A stretch of DNA of 64,000 bases from an uncultured Pelagibacteraceae bacterium. Its GTDB lineage: Bacteria; Pseudomonadota; Alphaproteobacteria; Pelagibacterales; Pelagibacteraceae. The notes beneath the pieces are model-generated. The model was not told the origin of the DNA and did not search any database. It saw nothing but the letters and a program-made list of their open reading frames with translations. The stretch is taken from NCBI GenBank assembly GCA_902628815.1, contig CACOOK010000001.1:62001-126000 (forward strand). The letters are read 5' to 3'. Of this stretch, positions 44,664 through 53,348 are shown one piece after another. The number at the start of each line of letters is the position of its first letter. Positions within the stretch are counted from its first letter, which is position 1. The translations under genes and the position numbers were made by a program.

Positions 44664-45415
44664 AATAAAGTTCTAAGAAGTCCAAATATTGAAATTATTA
44701 TTAAGAAATAAAGCACATATCTTCTATAATTTTCCTTTGAACTCTCTTTAAATAATTTAGTTCCAAAAAATACCCCTATAGGGATAATTAAGATTATTGG
44801 AATAGTCCTATAAAGAACTGTTATGTTTAAGATATCATTAAAGTAAGATAGAACTAGAGCATAAAAATCTGTAAAGAAAAACAATGCAGCAAGTGATGCT
44901 CTTATAACCGCTGGTTCAGCAGCAATAATCAAAAAATAAAGAGCTATTGGTAATCCTGCAAGTGTTCCAAAACCATTCACCGTACCAGCAACACTACCTA
45001 CAAAAAATTTAGATATATTGTGGTTAAGACTTTTATTTTTATATCCTCTTAATAATAGAATAGCAAACATGAGGACGGTAGTAGAAATAATTAGATGAGT
45101 TGAGGTTGGTTCAAGAATTGACAAAAGTCTCACTCCAAATGGAGTTCCAATTAAAACACCTAACAATAGATAAAAAACAAACCTCCAATTTATTTTATTC
45201 CAAATACTTGGTATCATAAAAAAACTTGCTATTATTTCAAGCAATAGAATAATAGGCACTATTTCTTTCGGGGGAAGTATAAACGCTAATAAAGATACAC
45301 TTGATGCAGAAAAACCAAAACCACTAAAACCTCTTACAAAAGAAGCCAAAAGTATTACACAACAAAAAAATAAAAAATCTTTTAGCGATAAATCTATTGT
45401 TGTTAAATATTCCAT
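44660..45415 (-). CDS. TauE/SafE family transporter (copy 2)
   Basis: A 251-residue protein with about eight helices. The first repeat has SFVRGFSGFGFSASSVSLLAFILPPKEIVPI, the second GSVAGTVNGFGTLAGLPIALYFLI. This is a common short TauE/SafE form and distinct from the longer copy convergent with it. Probable inner-membrane exporter of sulfonate or carboxylate anions; substrate unknown. Confidence 0.86.
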   Translation of the reverse strand: MEYLTTIDLSLKDFLFFCCVILLASFVRGFSGFGFSASSVSLLAFILPPKEIVPIILLLEIIASFFMIPSIWNKINWRFVFYLLLGVLIGTPFGVRLLSILEPTSTHLIISTTVLMFAILLLRGYKNKSLNHNISKFFVGSVAGTVNGFGTLAGLPIALYFLIIAAEPAVIRASLAALFFFTDFYALVLSYFNDILNITVLYRTIPIILIIPIGVFFGTKLFKESSKENYRRYVLYFLIIISIFGLLRTLF

Positions 45416-45498
45416 ACTATCTATCTTAGAGTATTTTTGTTACAAAAAACCATATTAAATGATATGTAAAATTGTTTAATTTATTGAAATATAAATTT

Positions 45499-45879
45499 AT
45501 GCACAAGAAATCATCAAATAGAAGTTTTGGTATTCTATTTTTTTTCGTTTTTTTAGCTATAGGTCTTTGGCCAATTACTAAAAGCGAAAGTGCTAATTAT
45601 ATTTTGATAAGTACTTCAATTTTATTCTTAATTCTTGGGATTTTAAATTCTAAATTCTTAACACCATTAAACAATATTTGGATAAAAATTGGTGAAATAC
45701 TGGGAAGGGTAATTGCGCCGATAATTATGGCTTTAGTCTATTTTATTATTCTTACCCCGATAAGTTTAATTGTGCGGATATTCGGTAAAGATTTATTGGA
45801 TTTAAAAATTTCCAAAAAAAAAAATAGTTATTGGATTAGAAGAAAAAAAGAGCTTGGTTCAATGAAAAAACAGTTTTAG
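45499..45879 (+). CDS. SxtJ-like membrane protein
   Basis: About 126 residues from the ATG at 45499. Two or three membrane helices: residues 9-27 (GILFFFVFLAIGLWP), 37-50, and 75-95 (GRVIAPIIMALVYFIILTP), then the conserved tail LIVRIFGKDLLDLKISKKKNSYWIRR typical of SxtJ. SxtJ proteins accompany carbamoyltransferases in saxitoxin and exopolysaccharide clusters. The next gene starts on the base after the stop. Confidence 0.87.
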   Translation: MHKKSSNRSFGILFFFVFLAIGLWPITKSESANYILISTSILFLILGILNSKFLTPLNNIWIKIGEILGRVIAPIIMALVYFIILTPISLIVRIFGKDLLDLKISKKKNSYWIRRKKELGSMKKQF

Positions 45880-46032
45880 ATGATAGATTTTTTAAAAGAA
45901 TTTTTGGAATTTTTAAGAGAGAGAAAAAAATACTGGTTATTACCAATCATTATTGTTTTAGCATTATTTGGAATTTTAATAGTTTTAAGCCAAGGATCAG
46001 CAGTAGCACCCTTTATTTATACAATTTTTTAA
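45880..46032 (+). CDS. DUF5989-like small membrane protein
   Basis: A 50-residue protein: an amphipathic start (MIDFLKEFLEFLRERKK), then one hydrophobic helix (YWLLPIIIVLALFGILIVL) and SQGSAVAPFIYTIF. This is the small protein that lies between SxtJ and carbamoyltransferase in many genomes. Starts and stops abut on both sides, which supports strict co-translation. Confidence 0.85.
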   Translation: MIDFLKEFLEFLRERKKYWLLPIIIVLALFGILIVLSQGSAVAPFIYTIF

Positions 46033-47868
46033 GTGACTTCTATACTAGGCATATCAGCTTTTTATCACGACAGTGCAGCCGCACTAATTATTGATGGAGA
46101 AATAATAGCTGCAGCACAGGAGGAGAGATTTTCAAGAGTAAAGCACGATGCTAGATTTCCTGTCAACGCCGTTAAATATGTTTTATCAGAAGGCGGTATT
46201 AGTTTAAATGAAATTGATCATGTAGTTTTTTTTGAGAAACCATTTTTAAAGTTTGAAAGGTTATTAGAAACTTATATGGCTTTTGCTCCAAAAGGTTTTA
46301 AATCTTTCAGTTTATCTATGCCTATATGGCTTAGAGAAAAATTATTTCAAAAAAAATTCCTATTTGATAATTTAAAAAAATTAGATCAAAAATTTAAAGA
46401 TATTAATAAATTAAAATTTTCAGAACATCATTATAGCCATGCCGCTAGTGCATTTTATCCATCACCTTTTAAAGAGGCGATTATCTTAACTTTAGATGGT
46501 GTTGGTGAATGGGCCACAACAACTTTGGCTATAGGAAAAGAAAATGAAATAAAAATGTTAAAAGAAATTCATTTTCCACATTCGTTAGGTTTGCTTTATT
46601 CAGCGTTCACATATTATACAGGCTTTAAAGTTAACAGTGGTGAATACAAAGTTATGGGCTTGGCTCCTTACGGTAAACCAAAATATAAAGACCTAATATT
46701 AAAAGAATTAATAGATTTAAAAGAGGATGGATCATTTAAACTAAATATGAAATATTTTAATTATGCAACGGGTCTTACAATGACAAATGATAAATTTTCA
46801 AAGCTATTTAATCATGCTGTACGAGAACCAAAAAAAGATTTATTAACTGATTTTCATATGAATATTGCTTCATCAATACAAGCAGTAACAGAGGAAATTA
46901 TTTTACGATTAACAAAGGGTATATCAAAAGAATATAATATATCAAATTTATGTTTAGCTGGCGGAGTAGCTTTAAACTGTGTTGCAAATGGAAAAATATT
47001 AAAAGAAAAACACTTTGATAAAATTTGGATTCAACCTGCAGCTGGAGATGCGGGCGGATCATTAGGAGCTGCTTTAGCGTATTGGCATCATGAATTAAAA
47101 AATCCTAGAAATAATAATAAAGATAGAATGAAAGGAGCTTATCTAGGTCCTAAGTATAACAATGATCAAATTGAGAAGAAATTGAACGAATTAAGAGCGA
47201 ACTTTAGTAAGAAAACTCCTAATGAAATTTCATTAATAATTGCTGAAGAGCTTTCTAAAAGTAAAACTGTTGGATGGTTCCAAGGAAGGATGGAATTTGG
47301 ACCTAGAGCTTTAGGAGGACGTTCTATTTTAGCGGATCCGAGATCAGAAAAAATGCAAAAAGAATTGAATTTAAAGATAAAATTTAGAGAGAGCTTTCGT
47401 CCATTTGCACCATCAGTGCTTAGAGAAGACTTAAAAGATTGGTTTGAAATAGACTACGATAGTCCATATATGCTTTTAGTTTCACAAGTTAAGAAAGATA
47501 AGCAAATAGGCATGTCTGAAAGTGACAAAAAATTATTTGGTATTGAAAAATTAAATATTAAAAGATCAACTATTCCAGCGATTACCCATGTAGATTACTC
47601 TGCAAGAATTCAAACTGTGCATAAAGAAACTAATCCAAGATATTATAATCTTATCAATGAATTCAAAAAAATTACAAATTGTCCAGTTTTAGTTAATACT
47701 TCTTTTAATGTACGTGGTGAACCAATTGTATGTTCAATTGAAGATGCCTTTAATTGTTTTATGGGGACAAATTTAGATATTTTGGTAATTGAAGATTTTC
47801 TTCTGTTTAAAAATGATCAGGATAAATCTTTAATGAAAAATTATAAAAATAAATTTGAATTAGATTAA
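46033..47868 (+). CDS. Carbamoyltransferase (NodU/CmcH family)
   Basis: A 611-residue enzyme starting at a GTG directly after the DUF5989 stop. N-terminal half: GISAFYHDSAAALIIDGEIIAAAQEERFSRVKHD, SEHHYSHAASAFYPSP, LTLDGVGEWATTTLA (Kae1-like ATP domain). C-terminal half: GWFQGRMEFGPRALGGRSILADPR and FRPFAPSVL, then CPVLVNTSFNVRGEPIVCS. It transfers a carbamoyl group from carbamoyl phosphate to a hydroxyl, often on a sugar or antibiotic. The acceptor here is unknown. Confidence 0.93.
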   Translation: MTSILGISAFYHDSAAALIIDGEIIAAAQEERFSRVKHDARFPVNAVKYVLSEGGISLNEIDHVVFFEKPFLKFERLLETYMAFAPKGFKSFSLSMPIWLREKLFQKKFLFDNLKKLDQKFKDINKLKFSEHHYSHAASAFYPSPFKEAIILTLDGVGEWATTTLAIGKENEIKMLKEIHFPHSLGLLYSAFTYYTGFKVNSGEYKVMGLAPYGKPKYKDLILKELIDLKEDGSFKLNMKYFNYATGLTMTNDKFSKLFNHAVREPKKDLLTDFHMNIASSIQAVTEEIILRLTKGISKEYNISNLCLAGGVALNCVANGKILKEKHFDKIWIQPAAGDAGGSLGAALAYWHHELKNPRNNNKDRMKGAYLGPKYNNDQIEKKLNELRANFSKKTPNEISLIIAEELSKSKTVGWFQGRMEFGPRALGGRSILADPRSEKMQKELNLKIKFRESFRPFAPSVLREDLKDWFEIDYDSPYMLLVSQVKKDKQIGMSESDKKLFGIEKLNIKRSTIPAITHVDYSARIQTVHKETNPRYYNLINEFKKITNCPVLVNTSFNVRGEPIVCSIEDAFNCFMGTNLDILVIEDFLLFKNDQDKSLMKNYKNKFELD

Positions 47869-48659
47869 TTTAAGTTCAATATTGTTGCAGGATCTAACTT
47901 CACATTAAACCAATTCAACCTGATATCCAAATGAGGTCCTGTAGCTCTACCACTTTGTCCTAAAGTACCTACAATTTGACCTTTTTTAACTTTTTGCCCT
48001 TTATTCACATTAATATCTTTCATATGCATATACAAAGTACTTATGCCATGACCATGATCAAAAATGATAGTACCTCCTGTAAAGTACATGTCGTTTTCCA
48101 CTAATGTAACAACGCCATCCATCATTGATTTTACAGGAGTTCCCTCAGGAGCATGAAAGTCTATACCGTAGTGCGGTCGTCTTGGTTTACCGTTTAAAAT
48201 TCTTTGGCTACCATAAACACCTGTAATGACATACTTATCGATAGGGTAGATAAACTTATCTTTAAAGAATACTAATTCACTATCAATAGCTCTAGCATTT
48301 CCTATTAAGAAATTATCTCTTTTTATTCTGTCGAATACTTCAGGCGGAGGCGTCACTTGTTTTGGAGGAAGACCATCAATTCTTTGTATTTTATATTTTC
48401 GCTTTAGAACTTTTTTTTCTATCAATTTAGTTCCTTTTTTATTTTTAATTTTAATTAATACATTGTTTTTTCTATCTCTATCTAAACCAAAAGCAAAGTA
48501 TCCTTCGCTTGATACTCTTACTTTTTTATTATCAATAAATACATTTGATTTTGGATTAGTTTTTCCAAGAATGAATGATCCTTGTTTAAAATCTCCTAAA
48601 AACTCAACCGCGTAAGAAATATTAAAAAAAAATAAAAAAAAGATTATGTATCTAATCAT
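47865..48659 (-). CDS. M23-family peptidase (LytM domain), exported
   Basis: A 264-residue protein with a signal peptide. The LytM domain (about residues 135-260) has the first zinc motif HYGIDFHAPEGTPV and STLYMHMKDINV. The last motif reads GPHLDIRLNWFNVKLDP, so the usual HxH is HxD, which changes one expected zinc ligand. The enzyme would cut or bind peptidoglycan peptides in the periplasm; activity may be altered. It overlaps the TerC gene upstream by 4 bases. Confidence 0.88.
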   Translation of the reverse strand: MIRYIIFFLFFFNISYAVEFLGDFKQGSFILGKTNPKSNVFIDNKKVRVSSEGYFAFGLDRDRKNNVLIKIKNKKGTKLIEKKVLKRKYKIQRIDGLPPKQVTPPPEVFDRIKRDNFLIGNARAIDSELVFFKDKFIYPIDKYVITGVYGSQRILNGKPRRPHYGIDFHAPEGTPVKSMMDGVVTLVENDMYFTGGTIIFDHGHGISTLYMHMKDINVNKGQKVKKGQIVGTLGQSGRATGPHLDIRLNWFNVKLDPATILNLN

Positions 48660-49228
48660 AATAAGATTTGTAAGTCTTCATATATCAATTGAACAGCTAC
48701 TATTAATATAGCAACTAATCCAACCCAACTAATCCAAGAATATCTTTTTATTAATTTTGCGGTATAATTTGCCGCAAAAGCCATTAATAAAATAGACAAA
48801 CCTAAACCAAAAGCTAGAAGGGTATAGTGATCTTTAGCTGCACCAGCTACTCCCAATACATTATCCAAACTCATTGTTACATCTGCTAGAATTACTGTAA
48901 AAATTGCTTTTTTAAAATTTGAGTTATCAACTTCAATATTTTTCTCTTCAATTTTATTTCGAATTACGTCTCTATAAAGCTTGTAACAAATATAAAGTAA
49001 TAAAATTCCTCCAATTAATCTCAAACCTGAAATTTGTAATAAATAAGCAGCAATAAAAGTGAAAAGAATTCTTAAAACTACAGCTCCACCAATACCCCAG
49101 AAAATTATTTTTTTTCTATTTGGACCTTCAAATTTTGAGGCAACCATTCCAATGATAATCGCGTTATCTCCAGCTAGGACTAAGTCAATAAGGATGATTT
49201 CTATCAATATAATTAGTTGCTCTGTCAT
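48656..49228 (-). CDS. TerC/YjbE-family membrane protein (copy 2)
   Basis: A 190-residue protein of about six helices. Asp-Asn motifs: LAGDNAIIIGMVASKF in helix 1 and MSLDNVLGVAGAAKD in the middle. It is similar in length and layout to the first copy at 5673-6290 but clearly diverged (for example AGDNAI versus AADNAI). A metal-ion transport role is suggested for the family. Transcribed ahead of the M23 peptidase gene. Confidence 0.85.
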   Translation of the reverse strand: MTEQLIILIEIILIDLVLAGDNAIIIGMVASKFEGPNRKKIIFWGIGGAVVLRILFTFIAAYLLQISGLRLIGGILLLYICYKLYRDVIRNKIEEKNIEVDNSNFKKAIFTVILADVTMSLDNVLGVAGAAKDHYTLLAFGLGLSILLMAFAANYTAKLIKRYSWISWVGLVAILIVAVQLIYEDLQILL

Positions 49229-49253
49229 AATGAAATTTATATTCTATTAATTG

Positions 49254-50012
49254 ATGAACTATAAAAATATTAAAGTAGAAAAGCGAGAAAATTACGCAAT
49301 TATTGAAATTGCTAACAATAAAAATAATAGTTTAGATCAAAAAACCCTTAATGAAATTGGAGATGCGGCCAAGGATTTGAATAAATTAAAAGAAATCAAA
49401 TGTATTGGTTTAATTGGAGGTTCAAAGTTTTTTTCACCTGGAGCAGATATTAAAGAACTCGAAAAACTGGACTCCAAAAAAGCTAAAAAACAAAAACTTT
49501 TTTCTAAAATTGATGATTTACAAAAAATTGATATTCCAATTATATCATTTGTTGAGGGATATGCTTTAGGCGGCGGGTTTGAGCTTGCTCTTTCAAGTGA
49601 TTTAATTATTTCAAGTTCAGAGGCAAAATTTGGTTTACCCGAAATCAATTTAGGATTAATTCCTGGAATTGGCGGTACACAAAAAACAAAAAAATTTATC
49701 TCAAATCAAAATATTAAATATTTAGCAATGTCTGGAGATATAATTGATGCTGAAACTGCAATGAAGTATGGAATTGTTTCGCAAATAATTCCTAAAGAAA
49801 ATTTTAAAAATTTTATCATAAATTTTTTAGATAAAATTTCATCGAAGCCAAAAAAGTCACTTCAAATTATAAAAGAATTAGTAAATTCAGAAGAAAATTT
49901 AAAAAGATCTCTCAAAAAAGAGAGACAAGAGTTTTATAAATTACTTGATAGTGACAATAAAAAAATTGGAATAAATAGTTTCCTTAATAAAACAAAGCCT
50001 AATTGGAAATAA
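49254..50012 (+). CDS. Enoyl-CoA hydratase/isomerase (crotonase) family
   Basis: About 252 residues from the ATG at 49254; a TTG immediately before it is in frame but less likely. Crotonase features: SFVEGYALGGGFELALSSDLIISSSEAKFGLPEINLGLIPGIGGTQ, with the oxyanion-hole Gly residues and a Glu in the LGLIPG loop region. It would hydrate enoyl-CoA thioesters. SAR11 uses several crotonases, including one in methylthioacryloyl-CoA hydration, but specificity cannot be read here. Confidence 0.9.
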   Translation: MNYKNIKVEKRENYAIIEIANNKNNSLDQKTLNEIGDAAKDLNKLKEIKCIGLIGGSKFFSPGADIKELEKLDSKKAKKQKLFSKIDDLQKIDIPIISFVEGYALGGGFELALSSDLIISSSEAKFGLPEINLGLIPGIGGTQKTKKFISNQNIKYLAMSGDIIDAETAMKYGIVSQIIPKENFKNFIINFLDKISSKPKKSLQIIKELVNSEENLKRSLKKERQEFYKLLDSDNKKIGINSFLNKTKPNWK

Positions 50013-50095
50013 ATCGTCTTCAAGTTGTAGACAATTTGCATAACTGAAATAACCTTTAAACATGTTTAATTTTTTGTATAATTATAACTTTAGTT

Positions 50096-50467
50096 ATGAA
50101 AAAAATTATTTTGGTATTATCTTTTTTTATTTTCACTTCTGCTAATGCAGAGATGAGTGATAAAGATAAATCAATAGCATTAGATTGTGTTGGCATTTAC
50201 ATGGCTAATTATTTTCTGCCATCAGGCGAAAAATTTGAATATGGCATGAAAGAAAAATCTATTTCAACTGTAAAGGTTTTAAAAACATATGCTCTTGAAA
50301 CAGGAATACCAGAAAAAAAATGGGATGAAGCAGTCAATAAGGCGGTAGATAAGCATTATGGTTCAAAATACAACAAGGCCAAAACTGAAAAGTGTCACTC
50401 TTTCGTCGAAGCTTTGGTTCCTAATGGAGCAGAAAGAGTAAAAAAAGTAATTCAAACATTATATTAA
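50096..50467 (+). CDS. Hypothetical exported protein
   Basis: A 123-residue protein with a signal peptide (MKKIILVLSFFIFTSANA) and a helical mature part with two cysteines (residues in LDCVGIYMANYF and EKCHSFVEAL) that could form a disulfide in the periplasm. Family not recognised. A small inverted repeat ATAACT-TT-AGTTAT surrounds its start codon. Confidence 0.65.
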   Translation: MKKIILVLSFFIFTSANAEMSDKDKSIALDCVGIYMANYFLPSGEKFEYGMKEKSISTVKVLKTYALETGIPEKKWDEAVNKAVDKHYGSKYNKAKTEKCHSFVEALVPNGAERVKKVIQTLY

Positions 50468-50484
50468 AAGAAGGGAGAAATAAC

Positions 50485-50805
50485 ATGGCAAAGATGTACA
50501 TTATGGGAAACTATACCGAGAAAGCCTTTCAAGGTTTTTTAAAAGATCCGACTAGTGATAGAAAAGCAGTAGTTGAAAAACTTATACAAGGTATGGGCGG
50601 AAAGATGCACACAATGGATATCGTAAGAGGTTCTTACGATTTTTGTTTAGTTGCAGATATTCCTAGTTTTGATGATTTTGCAGCTGTTAAATTATTAGTC
50701 GAGTCCACAGGTGCGGTGAAAAACCTAACAGCGCTTGAGGCTATAGATTTTACTAAGGCTACGACAAAAGCTGCAAAAATGTCTTACAAAGCTCCAGGTC
50801 AATAA
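50485..50805 (+). CDS. GYD-domain protein
   Basis: A 106-residue ferredoxin-fold protein: YIMGNYTEKAFQGFLKDP, GGKMHTMDIVRGSYDFCLVADIPSFDDFAAVKLL and STGAVKNLTALEAIDF are the GYD pattern. Function unknown; it may act as a small dimeric binding protein. A good ribosome site (AAGGGAG) precedes it and it follows the exported protein by 17 bases. Confidence 0.85.
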   Translation: MAKMYIMGNYTEKAFQGFLKDPTSDRKAVVEKLIQGMGGKMHTMDIVRGSYDFCLVADIPSFDDFAAVKLLVESTGAVKNLTALEAIDFTKATTKAAKMSYKAPGQ

Positions 50806-50818
50806 AAAGTAGAAATAA

Positions 50819-51529
50819 TTATTTTTTGTAAGCGATACACTTTAAGGTATCAGTGAATTTTATTCGATTTTTATATTTGGATTTTAGTTCATTGATACCC
50901 TTCAAAATTTCCTTACTATTAAAATCTAATAAACAGGAAATATATCTCAATTTTATCATCCTAAAATACTCTTGAGTTGATATATTTACCTTAAAATTAT
51001 AATTAGTTTCATTAATTTTTCTTAAATTTTTTTTAATTATTTTAAATAATTTTTCATCCCTTTTAAGACTAACATCTAGTTTTTGTCTCATTTTTTTAAA
51101 GCAGGGTAATTTATTATTTTTAGTCTTAAGAGAAAAGATTAGTATTTTCCCCCCTGGTTCTAGTCTTTTTTTTGAAACATTCAAAAGAGCTTTTAGCCTA
51201 GAGGGTGAGAAAAAATGAATAGTTTGCTTTAACAAAATTAGATTGTATTTAATTTTATCTTTTTTTAAAAAGGTATTAGCATCCTCTCTTTTGAAAATAA
51301 TATTAGATTTAAGACCTTTATTTTTTATTATATCTAAACCTATAGGTTTATTATTAAAATTATATTTATAATGTAAAGCACTTATGATATTTGCTCGACC
51401 GCAGCCAATATCAAGTATTTTAGTATCTTTATTAAATTTTACCTTACTATTTAAAAATTTATTAAATCGTGAAATATAATTTTTTGAAGATAACCAAGTT
51501 TGATTATCCCAATTTTTTAATCTTTTCAT
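50819..51529 (-). CDS. Class I SAM-dependent methyltransferase
   Basis: A 236-residue protein. SAM motif I is TKILDIGCGRANIISALHY, motif II around NLILLKQTIHFFS, and post-motif LEPGGKILIFSLKTK. The remainder is very lysine-rich. Substrate unknown. It is divergent from the aminotransferase gene with 45 bases between. Confidence 0.78.
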   Translation of the reverse strand: MKRLKNWDNQTWLSSKNYISRFNKFLNSKVKFNKDTKILDIGCGRANIISALHYKYNFNNKPIGLDIIKNKGLKSNIIFKREDANTFLKKDKIKYNLILLKQTIHFFSPSRLKALLNVSKKRLEPGGKILIFSLKTKNNKLPCFKKMRQKLDVSLKRDEKLFKIIKKNLRKINETNYNFKVNISTQEYFRMIKLRYISCLLDFNSKEILKGINELKSKYKNRIKFTDTLKCIAYKK

Positions 51530-51574
51530 GATATTTAGATAGCATTCAAAAAATTACTTTGCTATAAATTATTA

Positions 51575-52915
51575 ATGAGTTCAGCCTTTCAAACCAAAAT
51601 ACCCAACTCTTTAAATGAACATTGGATGCCTTTTTCTTCCAACAAAGACTTTAAGAAAAATCCAAGAATAATAGTAGAAGCAGAGGGTATTTACTTGAAA
51701 ACTCATCAAGGTAACACTTTAATTGATGGTAGCTCAGGTTTGTATTGCAATCCTTTAGGACATGGAAGAAAAGAGATCATTAACGCTATCAAAAGTCAAC
51801 TTGAGAAATTAGATTACACAATGCCTTTTCAACAAGGTTATGGAGGTTCGTTTGAACTTGCTACAATGATAGCTAAGAAAACTCCAGAAGATTTAAATAG
51901 AATTTTTTATACGATTTGTGGATCTACTGCAGTTGAAACAGCTATTAAAATTTCAGTAGCTTACTTTAGATCTATTGGTCAAGATAATAGATTTAAATTT
52001 GTAGGGAGAGAACGTGGTTATCATGGAATGAACATCGGTTCTTTAACAGTTGGGGGTATTCCCAATAATTCAAAAGAATTTAAAAATATTTTAATGCCAG
52101 GTGTTGAACATATGAGACATACATTTTTACCAGATCACAAGTTTGTTAAAGGCCAACCTGATACTGGATCAGAACTAGCTAATGATTTAGAAACTATAGC
52201 AAAAAAGTTGGGCGGTGAGAATATAGCGGCTTGTGTGGTTGAACCAATAGCAGCATCTACAGGAACTTTGATTCCTCCAAAAAATTATTTGAAAAAGTTA
52301 CGAAAGATTTGTGATAAGTATGGAATTTTATTAATTTTTGACGAGGTAGTAACAGGCTGGGGTAGAACTGGTTCAGCATTTGCAGCACAAGAATTTGGCG
52401 TAACTCCTGATATAATAACAATGGCTAAAGCTACGACTAATGGAATTGTTCCTATGGGAGTAGTCGCAGTTAGAGAAAAAATTTATAACTCAATAATGGA
52501 TGCCTCTCCAGATGGAGCGGTTGAATTATTTCATGGTTATACTTACTCTGGAATTCCTGTAGCTGTTTCAGCTGCAATAGCTGTACAAAAAATTTTTGAG
52601 AAAGAAGATATATTTAATAAAGTAAAACAAATGTCGAAATATTTTGAAGATGGAATACACTCCCTTAAAGATTTAGACTGTATTGATAGTATTCGTAACT
52701 ATGGCTTATTAGGTGGAATAGATATTAAGATGAGAGATAAGCCAGGTAAAGCAGGATTTAATGTTTATAAAAAATGTTATGATGCTGGAATTAATATTAA
52801 GCCCACTGGAGATGCTTTGATCATTGCTCCACCATTTATTTGTGAAAAAAAACATATAGATGAAATAATAGAAAAACTCAGAGCTGGTATCTCAAATCAT
52901 TTAAAATCAAATTAG
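51575..52915 (+). CDS. Class III (omega) aminotransferase, beta-alanine/taurine-pyruvate type
   Basis: A 446-residue PLP enzyme. The lysine is K285 in ITMAKATTNGIVPMGVVAV. The start LNEHWMPFSSNKDFKKNPRII and LIDGSSGLYCNPLGHGRKEI are typical of beta-alanine:pyruvate and related omega-transaminases; LIFDEVVTGWGRTG and FHGYTYSGIPVAVSAA follow. It would pass the terminal amino group of beta-alanine, taurine, GABA or a polyamine to pyruvate. Substrate choice cannot be read from sequence. Confidence 0.88.
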   Translation: MSSAFQTKIPNSLNEHWMPFSSNKDFKKNPRIIVEAEGIYLKTHQGNTLIDGSSGLYCNPLGHGRKEIINAIKSQLEKLDYTMPFQQGYGGSFELATMIAKKTPEDLNRIFYTICGSTAVETAIKISVAYFRSIGQDNRFKFVGRERGYHGMNIGSLTVGGIPNNSKEFKNILMPGVEHMRHTFLPDHKFVKGQPDTGSELANDLETIAKKLGGENIAACVVEPIAASTGTLIPPKNYLKKLRKICDKYGILLIFDEVVTGWGRTGSAFAAQEFGVTPDIITMAKATTNGIVPMGVVAVREKIYNSIMDASPDGAVELFHGYTYSGIPVAVSAAIAVQKIFEKEDIFNKVKQMSKYFEDGIHSLKDLDCIDSIRNYGLLGGIDIKMRDKPGKAGFNVYKKCYDAGINIKPTGDALIIAPPFICEKKHIDEIIEKLRAGISNHLKSN

Positions 52916-53006
52916 TTTTTAATCATTTTGGGTCAAATCCACGATCGAAACCCATTTTGCTCAAATATAATATTTTAAAATATCCTTTTTATGATTTAAT
53001 CTATTT

Positions 53007-53189
53007 ATGAGTTCTCAATATAAAACAGATGATTCAGTTGAAGATATAAAATCTCAGAGCAAAGTAAAGCTTTCAGATTTGTTGAATAGAATTAATGAAG
53101 AGCGAAAAATTGAAAGGAACAGAAATTTAGCTTTAAGCATCGCTGCTGTTTCTGCAATAACTGTTTTTGGAATAATCCTCACACTATAA
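53007..53189 (+). CDS. Small C-tail-anchored protein, 60 residues
   Basis: A 60-residue protein: a polar, charged front (SQYKTDDSVEDIKSQSKVK; LLNRINEERKIERNRN) and a single hydrophobic helix at the end (LALSIAAVSAITVFGIILTL), a tail-anchor layout. Family not recognised. It sits just ahead of the tRNA gene. Confidence 0.6.
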   Translation: MSSQYKTDDSVEDIKSQSKVKLSDLLNRINEERKIERNRNLALSIAAVSAITVFGIILTL

Positions 53190-53265
53190 ATTTAAAAAAA
53201 TCAATAATATATGCATAAACTAAGCTAATGATTTAGTTTAGCAAATATAATATAAAAATATCTTC

Positions 53266-53342
53266 GGCGAGGTAGCTCAGTTGGTTAGAGCACAGGACTC
53301 ATAAGCCTGGGGTCGGCGGTTCGAATCCGCCCCTCGCTACCA
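53266..53342 (+). tRNA. tRNA-Met (anticodon CAT)
   Basis: A 77-base cloverleaf: acceptor GGCGAGG with CCTCGCT (first pair G-U), D arm GCTCAGTTGGTTAGAGC, anticodon loop CTCATAA with stem CAGGA/GCCTG (one A-G mismatch at the loop end), T arm GGCGGTTCGAATCCGCC, and an encoded CCA. The G1 acceptor start and loop agree with elongator tRNA-Met rather than initiator. A tRNA-Ile2 with modified C34 is not excluded. Confidence 0.93.
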
Positions 53343-53348
53343 TTATTA

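Noticed and set aside
5673-49228. The two TerC-like genes as a recent duplication
   Set aside because: They differ throughout outside the Asp-Asn motifs, so an old family split is more likely.
50082-50098. Inverted repeat ATAACT-TT-AGTTAT at the start of the exported protein gene
   Set aside because: Only 6 bp in AT-rich sequence; expected often by chance, so not listed as an operator.
52916-53006. Possible hairpin or motif around GGGTCAAATCC...GAAACCCA
   Set aside because: Only four paired bases (GGGT/ACCC) and no link to a recognised riboswitch or terminator.
53266-53342. Integration site (att repeat) for the polysaccharide island
   Set aside because: No copy of the tRNA 3' end was seen near 59760-59800 and no integrase gene is present.
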